Shown piece after piece: positions 49,876 to 61,195 of a stretch of DNA of 64,000 bases (within the stretch, counting starts at the first letter, position 1; each line of letters starts with the position of its first letter). This DNA comes from Dioscorea cayenensis subsp. rotundata. Taxonomy: Eukaryota > Streptophyta > Magnoliopsida > Dioscoreales > Dioscoreaceae. Under the pieces are notes generated by a model. The model was not told where the DNA came from. It ran no database searches and worked only from the letters and a program-made list of their open reading frames with translations. The position numbers and the translations under genes were made by a program. Location of the stretch: assembly GCF_009730915.1 (NCBI RefSeq), contig NC_052475.1, forward strand, positions 17,453,430 to 17,517,429. The letters run 5' to 3'.

Positions 49876-50246
49876 AGTACAATATATATTATAATTGAAG
49901 TTTTAGTGTGTATATTTATATTATTAATTATATTAAATATGAATAAATGATATCTTTTAGGTTCTGAGAACTTGGTGTTGGTAACTTGGTATGGCACATA
50001 GAAAACTTAGAGAGAGCATGAAAATACAAAAGAAAAGGCAAGCAAACAAAAGCGAGTGCTTAGAAGCCACCAAGACTCCACCTTTTCATCTTTAAAGCTC
50101 CTCTCTGCTCTCCATCATCAATCTCTCTCTTCTCTTCCTTCCCTTCTCTTTGTGGGAATCCGAGCTCTGCCCTCTGTCATCATGAGGAGGAGGAGGACCT
50201 CCTTCTTTGTATAAAGCCCCGCAAAAGGTGGCTGCTTGGAGGGATC
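49876..50246 (+). promoter_or_regulatory. TIFY8-like promoter and leader remnant
   Basis: The 371 bases between the retroelement and the start codon hold a CT-rich leader (about 50080-50160) with TCTCTCTTCTCTTCC. No definite TATA box is evident. Any regulatory sequence once further upstream is now over 11 kb away. Confidence 0.4.
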
Positions 50247-53149
50247 ATGGCGCTTGTGATCATGGGCACTGGTGAGAAAGAGCCCATTTTTCATGATTTC
50301 TTGGGGATGAGCTGCGCTGAAACTCCGGTCACTGTTCCGGCGGATAAGGGGCGTGAGAACAGGGCCTCTGATATGGAGGTTGAGGCTTCTTCTGCCGGCG
50401 GCCATGCCTTGCTTTCTGCCACCTCTGATCTGGTCTCAGGTTGTTGCCCCTTTTTATTTTTTAATTTTTTAAAAATGTTCTAGTTTGTATTTTCTTGTGG
50501 TTTTGGTTCTTCTGAAATGATAAAGATCCTGTTTTGCTATTCCATTTGATTGTTCGAATACCCTGTTTTTCATGTTTTTATTGGATTTCTTTTATTTTTT
50601 GCTTTGCCTTTTGATCTTGTGATGCTTTTGTGGGTACATGGAGAGAATTATTTAATTTATTTATTTTTTAGTCTTTTTCTGCATTTAAAATTGATGAATA
50701 TATTCCTTACAGTTAGAAATTCATGTAGATCTGTTGTTTGTTTATTGTTTCCAATTGCATGAAGGAAGAATTTGTTCTGATGTTCAAGTTTCCAATACTT
50801 GCCTTGGTATTTAGAGTTTAGTATTTATGACTGATCTTCTTTGAAGGTATCTCCATCTGATTTATACTGAAGGCGTGCATGTACTATTACACACTTTGAT
50901 CTTGCTATCATCTATTATTCTCTGTGCATGTTTGATCTTGATAGGTGAACATTTAATGATTATTTACCACTCGGGGGTTTGTTATCTTTTTGTTCCTTTG
51001 TTCTAAACCTACTAATCTTTTTGAATGCTTTGGAACTTGCCATAGTTTGTGTTCTTGAACATTGACCTTAATTAGTTTATCATTGCGTTTCATCATCTCC
51101 ACCAGGCCCTCTCAACCACTGCCATTCCTTGCAGCATTCCTTGCTAACTTTTGCCAGTATCCTGCTGCCATCTTAGCTAATCTGTTATTCCACTTCTTTT
51201 ATTATTATTATTGAGTATTTGTTTTTGTTCTGTGGAACTTCAGAACTGTGTCAAATCTTGTTAAATTACCGATTCAGATTAAATTGCCCAAACGCAGCGA
51301 GTGATAGAAGAAGCTTAATCTCTTCTTCATTTATTTTTTATTTAACTTTTTCTTCTTTGATCTATTGATAGAGAGACAGGGGGTGAACACTTGTGAGGTT
51401 TTCCACTTTAATGGTAGGAAGAACACAATGTCAGGGCCTGAAATAAGCACTTCATTCTCTGGTAGAAAGAGGAGTAGCTCAGATTCAGCTTATATGGGTA
51501 TGGTCAGTGATCGCATTATTCCTGTTGGCTGTGATTCCCTCGAAAGCTCACGTCTAATGAAGGTGTTTGCACATTGATACTCAATGTTAACATACATCTC
51601 ATTGACATATTGGTTTTGTAGTGTGTCTGTTTGTAATCCATGTTTGAACATGAAATTCAGATGCTTGGAAAAGAGACAACCAGTGAAAGGCTGGGAAAAT
51701 CACATGATGATGAAACAGTGTTCTCAATGCAACCACCACCAAGGCCGACTTCTCTTATATTGCATCCTCCCACGGGTAGTCGGCCTGATTCCCTTATTTA
51801 CAAATGGGAGCGATCATTGCCCGCAAATCCTGGACAAATGTCACATTACCCGTCACGCTTTGCTCAAGCTGGCAATTTTGGAGAGAAGCCTTCTTCTTCT
51901 TCATATCCATATAGAGATGCTGTTGTTACTGGAGCTTCCCTTATTTCACAAGCTGCGGCAGACGAGGGTTCTAGAACCGGCATTAAAAGCTCTGGGGCTT
52001 TGACTGTAGCAAATGCGAGCGGTGGAGTTGGTGAGAGAAACTCAGCTGTGGTTTTGCCATGTAGCAGTAGTAGACCAAAGGCTCCTCTAGTGATTGAACA
52101 AGATCCATCCAATGCGCCTAGGTAACTTTCCTTATCATAGTTCACTGTTCATAGAATTTGCTTTAGGACTCTGATGAAGGAATCAGTGCTTCGTAACCTT
52201 TTTTGTTTCTGTTATATTCAGTCGCCATACAATGGCATCTGCTAGTCGGCAAATGACCATATTTTATGCTGGCCAGGCGCATGTCTTTGATGATGTTCAT
52301 CCGAACAAGGTCAGCTTAATTTTCTTTGTTCATGCTACTAGATTAATGAGGCTCGAGTGAGTAACAATAGTAGGATAGGTTGAATAATTTTTTTGCTGCA
52401 ATATTTTTTTGTATCTATGAGTATTTACCACTAAACTTGATGGACTTCTTTTTTATTTTCCATAAATTTCTTTTTCTGATTCTGTTCTGTTATGTAATCC
52501 AAGTTACAGAAGGAGCACTTAAGTTATGATTTCAACATCCTATTAGTATAGATGTACAATATCTCAACAAAACCATAGATCTGGTCGCTTTTTCCTCAAA
52601 CTATAATCTAGATAGGAATTACATGCACTTAATAATTCCAACTTCGTGTACCTCCACCATACGGCATTCGATCCTATTCTGGTTACATCTTTCTTGAGAT
52701 GGTAAAATCAACTTTAACAAAGAACCATGTTGTTGTTGTTGTTGTTGTTGTTTGGCATGCTGAAAAACAGGCAGACGTGATAATGGCATTGGCTGGATCA
52801 AATGGAGTATCATGGTCGACCACATACTCCCCGAAGCCCGGTGTGCCTGCACCACCCCCGGAAGCTAAACTCCCAAGCAGAGAGAACGATATATGGAACA
52901 CCTTTGCATCATCCACCCAAGGCAATTCATCTCGTCCACTCCCCGGCCAAGTAATTTCACGGGTTCCTGTTATCACTGATAGTCCGAAACTTAAAACTGG
53001 TACTCAAAAACTCACATCTTTTGGATTTAAACCTTCCCTCTCTTATAATTCCTAAAGAGTGTTTGTGGTTTCAATGTGGCCCAGCTGAGACAAGATCAAC
53101 AACAATTCAAGCTGCAGGAACTGATGCTGAAGGCAAGAGAGATGTCTAA
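50247..53149 (+). CDS. TIFY8: TIFY-domain protein, TIFY8-like (no Jas motif)
   Basis: Six exons: 50247-50439, 51372-51562, 51661-52121, 52222-52309, 52771-52999 and 53085-53149, with phases matching throughout, give 408 residues. The TIFY core MTIFYAG (residues 293-299) continues as QAHVFDDVHPNKADVIMALA across the exon 4/5 junction. TIFY domains mediate binding to each other and to NINJA, linking to the TOPLESS co-repressor. There is no Jas degron (as in JAZ), no PPD domain and no CCT or GATA domain. The long Ser/Pro-rich N-terminal half and one late TIFY core fit TIFY8. The N-terminus (EKEPIFHDFLGMSC) is likely conserved. The last exon ends TTIQAAGTDAEGKRDV. Without that splice, exon 5 would read on to a stop at 53055, which I consider less likely. 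Intron 4 ends in a (TTG)n tract near the acceptor. A large retroelement sits just upstream. Confidence 0.88.
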
Positions 53150-55141
53150 TGGAGGATTCAACACCTTCTGAATTTCAATCTTTTGTTGTGAGGGAAACAA
53201 CTGGAAAAAAAAAAAAAAATCTAGCTAACATTGTAGTTTTCTAATTCCATTGTGCTGCCTCCTTTTTGATGTCTAAGAACCGCCCACTTTGAATAGAGAT
53301 GCATGTTCTTCACTTTTCTTTACATTTTTATACAAGTATGATAGCAAATGGTTCTAGTCACTCCAGATTACTTTGACATCCAATTCAGGATTCATTGATT
53401 GATTGATTGATTTATTTTGTGGCTGAGAATTTGAAGCACCGAGAGAAAAAATCATAACATTTGTCAACATTAATCTAGTTCTTATTGGTGAACAGTTGAA
53501 GCACTGAATAATCAAACTAAGCTCCATCTTGACAACTATATCATTTGTTACTATCAAAGTGTACATCAAGAAGACGAAAGTTATTAATGTTGACAAATGT
53601 CTTAGATATTTTTGAAAGACTGAACTCAACCACATAGAACAAGAAATGAAGACAATATATCACCTGTAAATGCCAAGGGCCAAATAAAAAAAAAAAAATG
53701 GATTTGGATAATTAATGTTTAACATGGAGGAATTTTAATCAAATCACATTACACAAGAACACAATATTGGCAGCAGAATGATAGTGTAGTAGATGATCAC
53801 AGAGCCATGTATGCCACAATAGGGTTGTTTCATCATCATCATCATCATCATTAATTGGAGATATTTTTAATATGATTGGAACATCACCATTCCAATGAAA
53901 CTTATCCTATATATATATATATACATGTACCAAACTATACCCTAAACTCTAATCCCCGTTGCATGCATAAGCATAACTCTCATTGGTCTTGTACAGCGCA
54001 CTATGGTCCATCTAAGATTTGCATCTCTAACTGGCCCTTTTGTTTGGGTAGGAAAACAATATACTAATAAAAAATATGTTTGAGTTCACACACGGTTAAG
54101 AAAAAAACCTATATAATTTATGTTGTAAAGTAAATGTTTATATATTTGAGTTAACAATGATTTTCTATTTTAGATTATCTCTTAAAAAAATAATAATCTT
54201 ATTTTAATTAAATTGATAAATCACATATTTTTTGCATTTAAAAAGATACAAATATATCATCACCGAGTCTGGATTGCTATCAATCATGATTACATGGTCA
54301 AAATATCCACAAGAAAACTTTTATATCAATATGCATATAAAAGTTATTTGTTTTCGTAAGTAAAAATTTCTTTATTACGGCATACAAAAATGGTGAGATT
54401 CTAGATATATTCAATGCTAATGCTTTTGCTTTACTAAAAATAATGTTCTTTATGGATAAAATAAATGTCACCTATATTTCGATAGGTGGAATAATTTAGT
54501 TGTAACAATGCCAATTAATGGATTTATTTAATAAAATAAATATATGAACTCAATGTGAAGTTCATTGATTTAAAAACAAGTGTTCCTGAGAATTTTCAAT
54601 TGCTAAAACTATTTCTGATCAGATGCTCTATTTGACTTACTCAAGTTTACCAGTAAAAGTATATAAAATAAAATAGCAAATCCATTATTAATAGTCAATT
54701 TTGATTTTTTTTATAAGTATAATTAAAAGCATCAAAATATGGTATTGCTCCTGATTAGGAAAAAAAAACTCGAATATTAATAATTAAAATCTCAATAATT
54801 TTACGGTGATCGATTTAAGCTCTCACCCACATAATACAGAACATATATACAAATATCTATAAATAAATAGCATACATTTAAGAACAAAGTAACTTTACAT
54901 ATAAAAAAGTCTTGCTCAACTTAAAGATAGCATGACATGAGACATTATAATTATAGTGCTAGTAACAACATAGTGCAATAGATAGCACAAAGGCACATTT
55001 TACTAGTAGCAACAACAAGTAAAACATGGATGACTACATGACATCATATACATTTTATTACTGAGCGAGAAACATAGTAAAACAGATGATGATATGATAC
55101 CAGACACATAACATTACTTGCACTGCAAATAACATTGGTGA
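53150..55141. other. Intergenic DNA between convergent TIFY8 and AOP genes
   Basis: TIFY8 3' UTR to about 53300, then AT-rich non-coding DNA. It holds a (TGAT)n tract near 53395-53410 and a (CAT)n tract at 53831-53851. The last ~350 bases (54790-55140) are the AOP 3' flank. Diverged copies of that flank recur at about 59667-59940 and 62494-62905. Confidence 0.5.
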
Positions 55142-56337
55142 TCAAACAGGTTTCTCAATGCCACAAAAGGTCTTGAGTGGGTTGGTGGGCATGGAACCCA
55201 GTTTGGAGAGATAAAATTGGAAATAGTCATTAAAATCAAATGGCTTATATAACACCGGGTGTGTTACATCAATTAACTCTGGAGGAGCTTGTATAATGAA
55301 CTCCTTTGCCCCCCTTGACATAAACTGAGTCACATATCTTGTGTCATGACTCTTGTTCTTCCTAATCCGATGACCAATTGCCTGAACCCTTCCATTTGTC
55401 CACGCCTATTTCAAAGTGTGAAAGGAAGAGAATGAGAGTTGAAAGTTAGTTGTAAAAAATATGTACTTATATATTTGTCTTAGTTGGATTGGATTGGACT
55501 GAACTCAAGTTTTTCTGATTATAATTAATGAAGAGAATGAGTTTGAGTGGGGATCACCTGCAGAGAATCTCCGAGGAAGACAATATAACAGTAAGGGGCA
55601 GGCTTGATCCACTGACCACTTTTGATCAAAACCTCAAGACCATCAACTTCATGTTGGGCAACAATGGTCAGGAAATGGATATCAGTGTGTGTTCCCATGT
55701 ACAGATCATCTTTATCCTCCTCATTTTTGTAACAAATTGCTCTCAACATATAGTTGATCTTCTGGTTCATCTCATCATAATACTTGTCAACTCCCAAACT
55801 CTCCATTATCATCCTAGTTATCATTTGATTTAATTCTTTCATTGCCTCTGCATATCTCTGCATCGTTTCACTGTTCACAAAAGTATATATCAGAGATATA
55901 TATATATATATATATTATTATTTTTATGCATGCATTAATAATATATACATACATACATAAGACAATTACCAGAAGTGAGAATTTCCTTGAGGCCACATGA
56001 GACTAGTGAGACTCTGAACACTGTGAATACTCTCAACGTTTCCTTCATAGACAGTGAAACCTTGTTCGCTTGGAATATATGACTTACTGGTATATGTTAC
56101 GGAGCGAGACTTGACATGTGTGGGCAGGTCAAACAACTCGGTTATGGCTTTCTTGAATACCTGCTCCCTCAATTCCGGATCCAGGTGTGGATCATACACG
56201 GCCTCAAAGGTACCATAAACATGGAGTGCATTCATGACCTCTGTGCGAACTGCAATCCATTCCGGTGTTCCGACGACCAGGCCGGAAAAGTTGATCTTGG
56301 GAAGTTGCTGCTGCGTCTCTGATTTTGAGTTCATCAT
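55142..56337 (-). CDS. 2-oxoglutarate-dependent dioxygenase, AOP1-like
   Basis: Three exons on the minus strand, 56337-55970, 55870-55558 and 55405-55142, give 314 residues, usual for the AOP family. The DIOX_N part (LPKINFSGL, FEAVYDPHLDPELREQVFKK, LFDLPTHVK, LMWPQGNSHFCETM) is followed by the Fe(II)/2OG core. Iron ligands are His184 and Asp186 (MGTHTDIHFLTIV) and His239 (GRVQAIGHRI). The 2-oxoglutarate-binding Arg250 is in DTRYVTQFMS, but the Ser normally two residues on (RxS) is Val252. Such enzymes hydroxylate or desaturate small metabolites, and in Brassicaceae AOP2/3 modify glucosinolates. The substrate here is unknown. The start at 56337 (or 56334, the next codon) gives the normal family N-terminus. 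The frame stays open upstream through a repeat region and could encode a longer form. Confidence 0.88.
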
Positions 56338-56423
56338 GCATCCTACAATTATGAATTGGGAATGAAGTCCCTCTTGCAGATATATCTCTTGCAAATTTTC
56401 AGCAACTGTGGAGGCCACCAACC

Positions 56424-56605
56424 CACTCATATGAATGGGAACAGAGGTACTTTTCTTTTTTGAGTGGAATTGGAACAGAGGTACTTTTCTTTTTTGAGTG
56501 GAATGGTCACTCATATGAATGGGAACAGAGGTACTTTTCGGTTTTTTTTGAGTGGATGACACCCACTCCTCATATGAATGGGAACTGTGTTTTTGAGTTG
56601 ATGAC
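56424..56605. repeat. Imperfect tandem repeats in the AOP 5' leader
   Basis: The block GGAACAGAGGTACTTTTC occurs at 56438-56455, 56472-56489 and 56522-56539, with a fourth decayed copy near 56580. Each is joined to TTTTTTGAGTGGA and most to CTCATATGAATGGG. Unit length is 34-50 bases. It lies 90-270 bases upstream of the AOP start and stays in frame with it on the minus strand, which creates repeated peptides such as STSVPIHMS in a possible extended N-terminus. Confidence 0.75.
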
Positions 56606-56775
56606 AGAGATGAAGGCAGAATTGGAGTGGAAATAAGTAAAAAATTTAAATAAGATATGATTGTTGTTGTTGGATTCCTTCAAAAGCAAATAATAAAAAA
56701 ATAATAAAAGGATAAAATATGGCATTGATCTTGTTTTAGAAAACTATCAAACATCACTATTTATAAGATACCTTT

Positions 56776-59661
56776 TGTGAGCCCCATTGATTTTAAATGT
56801 GTTCAGCCCTGGCTCTTATCCTCAAAGGTTGTCAAATCTCTAGCAACCACGATTTTGGTGTTGTTTTAAAAAAAATGACTTCTTCTGTTTTATTCGTGGT
56901 GCATGGCGCCGAAGACGAGTATGAGAAAATCTTCTCATCACGAGTTATTCAGATAGATTGTTGCACTCTTTGTTATTATTATTTTAGACATTGATGTGAA
57001 GCTGATAGGGTTACGGTTTTGTGAAAATCTTGATTTGACCCTCTTGCTCTAATAGGTTAGGTCAAATTTATATAAATTCTTTGATCTTTGATTCTATTAT
57101 AATCTTTTTTAAATTGATACCAACTTGGATTAGAGGGAAATGTCTGAATCATACATGCCTCTTATGTGAAGGATTGGATTGATTTGAGGATAAGATTCAG
57201 AAATTTCTGTTAGCATAGCAGAGATCTCTCTTTAATTTTGAAAGAACTAGAGACCGAATTTGGAGGAGATCAAAATACAGAATTTGTAGATCTTAATCTT
57301 AACTAGTTTACTGCAAAATTTCAAATTTTTTGCATGTGTATCCTATAAGTTAAAGCTTTTAAATGCAGGTGCCTCGGATAAGATTTCTATGCAGCCTAAA
57401 CGAGTTATTGATTTATTTTATGAATTTAGAGTTTGAATTAGATATTGAATCATATAGAAAAGTTGTAGAAATCGACGTCATACATGGATCTGCAAAATTT
57501 CAGAATTTATACCTTTGTAATGGTTTAATTAAAGCCATATTACTATACTAGTACTCAAATGATATTTCTGCAGAAAACATGAAATTTGGTTAGACAATTC
57601 CATTGTCTTATAAGTGGAATTTGGAGAAGAGTGAATAATAAAGTTATAGAGTTTGATGTTTTCTAAATATCTGTAAAAATTCAAATTCTTTGGATCAGTA
57701 GTTTAAAAGTTGTAGCATTATTATTGTAGTTGTGCCAACTGATATTATTATGCAGAATCCGAAGTTTGTATGATGATTTCCATGGTCTTAGATGTTGTAT
57801 TTGGTAAAGTGTAAAATAAAAAAGTGAGGCGTTACTGAGTTATCTGATTGAATGTAAAATATTATCACTTTTGAAGTTGTATATTGAGAGATATGCATGT
57901 TTGAAAGAGATGCGTCTGAATTACAAGTCTACAAAAATAGTTGGAGATTCAATTGAATGGTATAGATTGAGTAGTACTCCAAACAGTGTGAATTTTGGAT
58001 TTGTCATAGTTTTAGGTGTCTAATTGTCTCAGTATCTTGAATTTTGTAATTTGGAGAAGTATAGAAAAAGTTAGGCTAGATTCAGTTCTCAATGGTACGA
58101 GTTCTACTTGAATCATGCATTGTTAATCTTTTTATATGCATTTCTATTCTAGTGAGATCCTTTGTTAATGTATAGAATGTTTGATTTTTCAAGTAGGGAG
58201 AATTGATCATTCTAGTTAAGTGGTTAAGAATCTAGTGTTATGCATGTTTGTTTGACTTCGTTGAAAGCTTTAGAAGTTAGGTTACCTTAGCACTTCTTTC
58301 AATTTTCTTGCTTGTGTTAAATAAGCTTTTGATATCCTTGGAAATTATTATCAAATATATTCAATTTGGGATTTGTATTGGGCATTAATCAGGTAAGTAC
58401 CCGTATATAAATTATACTATATGTATAAACTCAAAAAGTTTTAATTTTTTGGTATCTCTAAAAGTGCCAAAAAGAAAAGAAAAAGAAATTATTTTCATTA
58501 TTATATATTATTACAGTTGTTTGGAAGCTTTGCTATTTAATATTATTCTATTTATAATTTTTATTTTTATTTATTAAATTATGTATTATTGAAATTCACT
58601 GTGAGATATTTGTTTTCTTAAATAAATGAAAATATTTTTAGTGAAATTGGAATCATTTGAACCTTGGTATTTTGACTTTGTTGAATGTTTGGATAAGAAA
58701 TATTTTAACACAGTACTTATAGTCTTGAGATTAACTTTGCAATAACTCTATCATTGGGGGTAAACACTGACCATGTCGACATGTATTTTGATCTAGAAAT
58801 TATAGTTTCCCACTGCTTTCCGGTGGTGAAGAATAACTACTTCTGATAATTCTGGCTCAGAAAACCGAGGGTAAACAAATGAGCTATGATATTCTGGCTC
58901 GGGCCACCGAGGATAAATATATGAATTCTGTTATTTTGTTTTGGCAATAGTTGTTTAAAAGACCTATGTGCTTATTATTATTTTTTTTTGACAAGAGGAG
59001 CGCGGGACCCGCTAGAATCGTCAGGGGCGTGCACAAGCCTCGGTGGAGCAGGTGGGAGCGGGGCCCATGTACACGTGGGCGCTAGGACCATCCGCACACA
59101 ACCACCGCTCATATCTCCCAGAAATGTGCCTTTAGCCGAAAATCGAACTCTCGCCACTTGACAAGAGTCCTATCGGCTACCCGTTTACCAATAGACTGTG
59201 TGATCGTTGGTATGTGCTTAGTTTTTGACATCTATGTTATTTGAAATAAATTTGATTTTTGATTTTGATAAATTATGATTTTTGTAAATAATCCTTATAT
59301 TTTTAGTGGGTAACTTATTGGGCTGTTAAGCTCATAATCTTCTTGTTGATTTTTTTAAGATCTGAAGTGATTAATACAATAGACATCTTAGTGAGCTAGA
59401 GAGAGATTGTATTCTTGCGCATTTCTAAATTTGAGTTATCCTTCTCTCACATTTATGTATTGAACACCAGCTTGTATCAGAAGTTGGAATTTTGAACTTT
59501 ACGGCTTTCTGATTTTGACTTTTAAAATCATAGTTCTGTTAGATTGTATGCTTGTCTTGAAATAGGTTCTAAGGTCTTACATACCTATTGTGCTATGCAC
59601 TATGGGTGTGCATCCATTTATCGGCCTACTGGGTCTTGCAAGCCAGGTTCGGGACATGACA
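56776..59661 (+). mobile_element. Solo LTR upstream of the AOP gene, carrying a nested SINE
   Basis: It starts TGTGAGCC and ends GGGACATGACA. It is flanked by CCTTT (56771-56775) and TCTTT (59662-59666), a likely 5-bp duplication with one change. There is no reverse transcriptase or internal domain. The 3' end GTTCGGGACATGACA recurs at 61157-61171 and 62474-62488, each time followed by TCTTTATAATTT. The 5' boundary is less certain than the 3' one. Small open frames inside are not genes. Confidence 0.6.
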
Positions 59662-59945
59662 TCTTTATAATTTTATAGTGATCGGCTTAATCTCACAACC
59701 ATTTCACGAACATAACAAATTAATATTAAACTCAACCATTTCATGAACATCACAAATTAATATTAAACATATATATCTAAGAACAAAATAGCATTAAATA
59801 TCAAAAATACTTACTCAACAAAAAGATTGCATGACACGAGGCACATTTTATTAGTAGTAACAATATATATATACAACATCAGACACTTTTTACTACAAGC
59901 AACAACATAGTGAAATATATAGCATGACATCACCTGATACTTTTT
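58358..59945. repeat. Direct duplication, copy 1 (LTR part + SINE + AOP 3' flank)
   Basis: From TTCAATTTGGGATTTGTATT to ATCACCTGATACTTTTTT this matches 61196-62780 almost base for base, apart from scattered substitutions and short indels. It includes the LTR 3' half, the SINE, and ~280 bases homologous to the AOP 3' flank. The left edge lies in the LTR, so the duplication postdates that insertion. Confidence 0.88.
58975..59210 (-). mobile_element. tRNA-derived SINE within the LTR (copy 1)
   Basis: The minus strand carries an A box TAGCCGATAGG, a B box GAGTTCGATTTTC about 30 bases on, a GC-rich body (GCGCCCACGTGTACATGGGC) and an A-rich tail (TTATTATTATTTTTTTTT on the plus strand). TATGTGCTTA flanks it at 58965-58974 and 59211-59220, a target duplication. 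Together these define a complete SINE. Confidence 0.82.
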
Positions 59946-61110
59946 TGTTGGAGTTATGGCTTCAATACAACCAAACCTAAATAATAGGTTTTGTTTTAAA
60001 ATACCTTAGCCTGCAGACCCATGACATCCTCTCCCTAAAAAGCCACAACATTTCACATCCTAACTTATAAAATATTTCATTCCTTTATTTACTAGTTTGT
60101 ATCCGTTGATTGCCATCCTTTGTACTCCTTATAGCCGTTGGATTAACTCATATATAGAGAGTGATATGAGAGGCTGAAGATCTTGATCATCATTCTTCTT
60201 CTTCAAAACAAAAACCTGCAAGCTGTGAGATTTAAAAAAAGAAGCTTCGATTTTCTTTTCCCATCATCTTCATCCCTTGAATCTTCATCATCGCTTGAAT
60301 CTTCTGGGTGCACTTGGATATTTCTCATCGCCGAATGTGCTAGGAGGGGAGTGTCTTCTACCTTGGATTAGTGTATCATAGCATTTGGAGTGAGGCCATA
60401 GAAACCCGCACGAGGGGGCCAATTCAGCGTTAGGGTAGTGCTCCGGCACGCCTATCCTAGACTGGAGAATTCTAACTCTTTTATACTTGTTGAATGCTAA
60501 ATAGATGCTTGAGTTTATCTTGAATACATGCTAAATACATAGATTTTTCTTACATTCTAACGCTGAATTAATGCTCTTATAGTAGATCTGCATTCTCTGT
60601 ATTGTAATTGTTTTGTGCTTGTTCTAAATCATCTATATCCTATCAGCGTATACTGCTACAGTACTATACTTCATATTTGTATTTAGCAACAGTGATATGT
60701 TTGAGTCATATTACTGTTGTGGTTAAAATATCTACAACTTAGATATTTGTTCTTGTCTTAGGAAACTATATATAGTGTATTGTATTTTGTCAATATATTT
60801 CTAGCATATCATATTTCTACAAGTATAATTCTACATATTCTATTTTGTGAGTGTAACACTGTAAACTATATTTATATTATCATATTTTGTTATATTGTAC
60901 CTATGCAAGTAAATTTCTGAATATATTGCTACAATACATATATTGCTATAGTATAGTGTATTTCTACAATATTTCCTGAATGTTAACTTCTGCTTGTTTA
61001 AATTGCTACTATTTAATTTCTGTATTCTCTGTTTTTCTGAAAAAAAAAACTTGAAACTTGCTTGTGTCACATTAGTAGACCTTGAACCTGATTAACATAC
61101 ATTACACACA
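59946..61110 (+). repeat. Unassigned repeat, possibly a copia-type solo LTR
   Basis: It starts TGTTGGAGTTATGGC directly where the AOP-flank homology breaks off. A TATA-like CATATATAGAG lies near 60149-60159 and a leader-like stretch follows with TTCTTCTTCTTC. The 3' half is AT-rich with repeated phrases like TGCTACAGTA and TATTTCTACA. The right end abuts another LTR 3' fragment (GGTGTGCGTCCG) at about 61113. No target duplication was found, so the class is tentative. Confidence 0.35.
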
Positions 61111-61111
61111 C

Positions 61112-61195
61112 ATGGGTGTGCGTCCGTTTATCGGCCTACTGGGTCTTGCAAGCCAGGTTCGGGACATGACATCTTTATAATTTTTGAGGAAACTT
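61112..61195 (+). repeat. Short third copy of the LTR 3' end
   Basis: GGGTGTGCGTCCGTTTATCG through GGGACATGACATCTTTATAA repeats the ends at 59605-59670 and 62432-62497. It then joins the second long duplication at about 61195. This marks a recombination junction. Confidence 0.8.
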
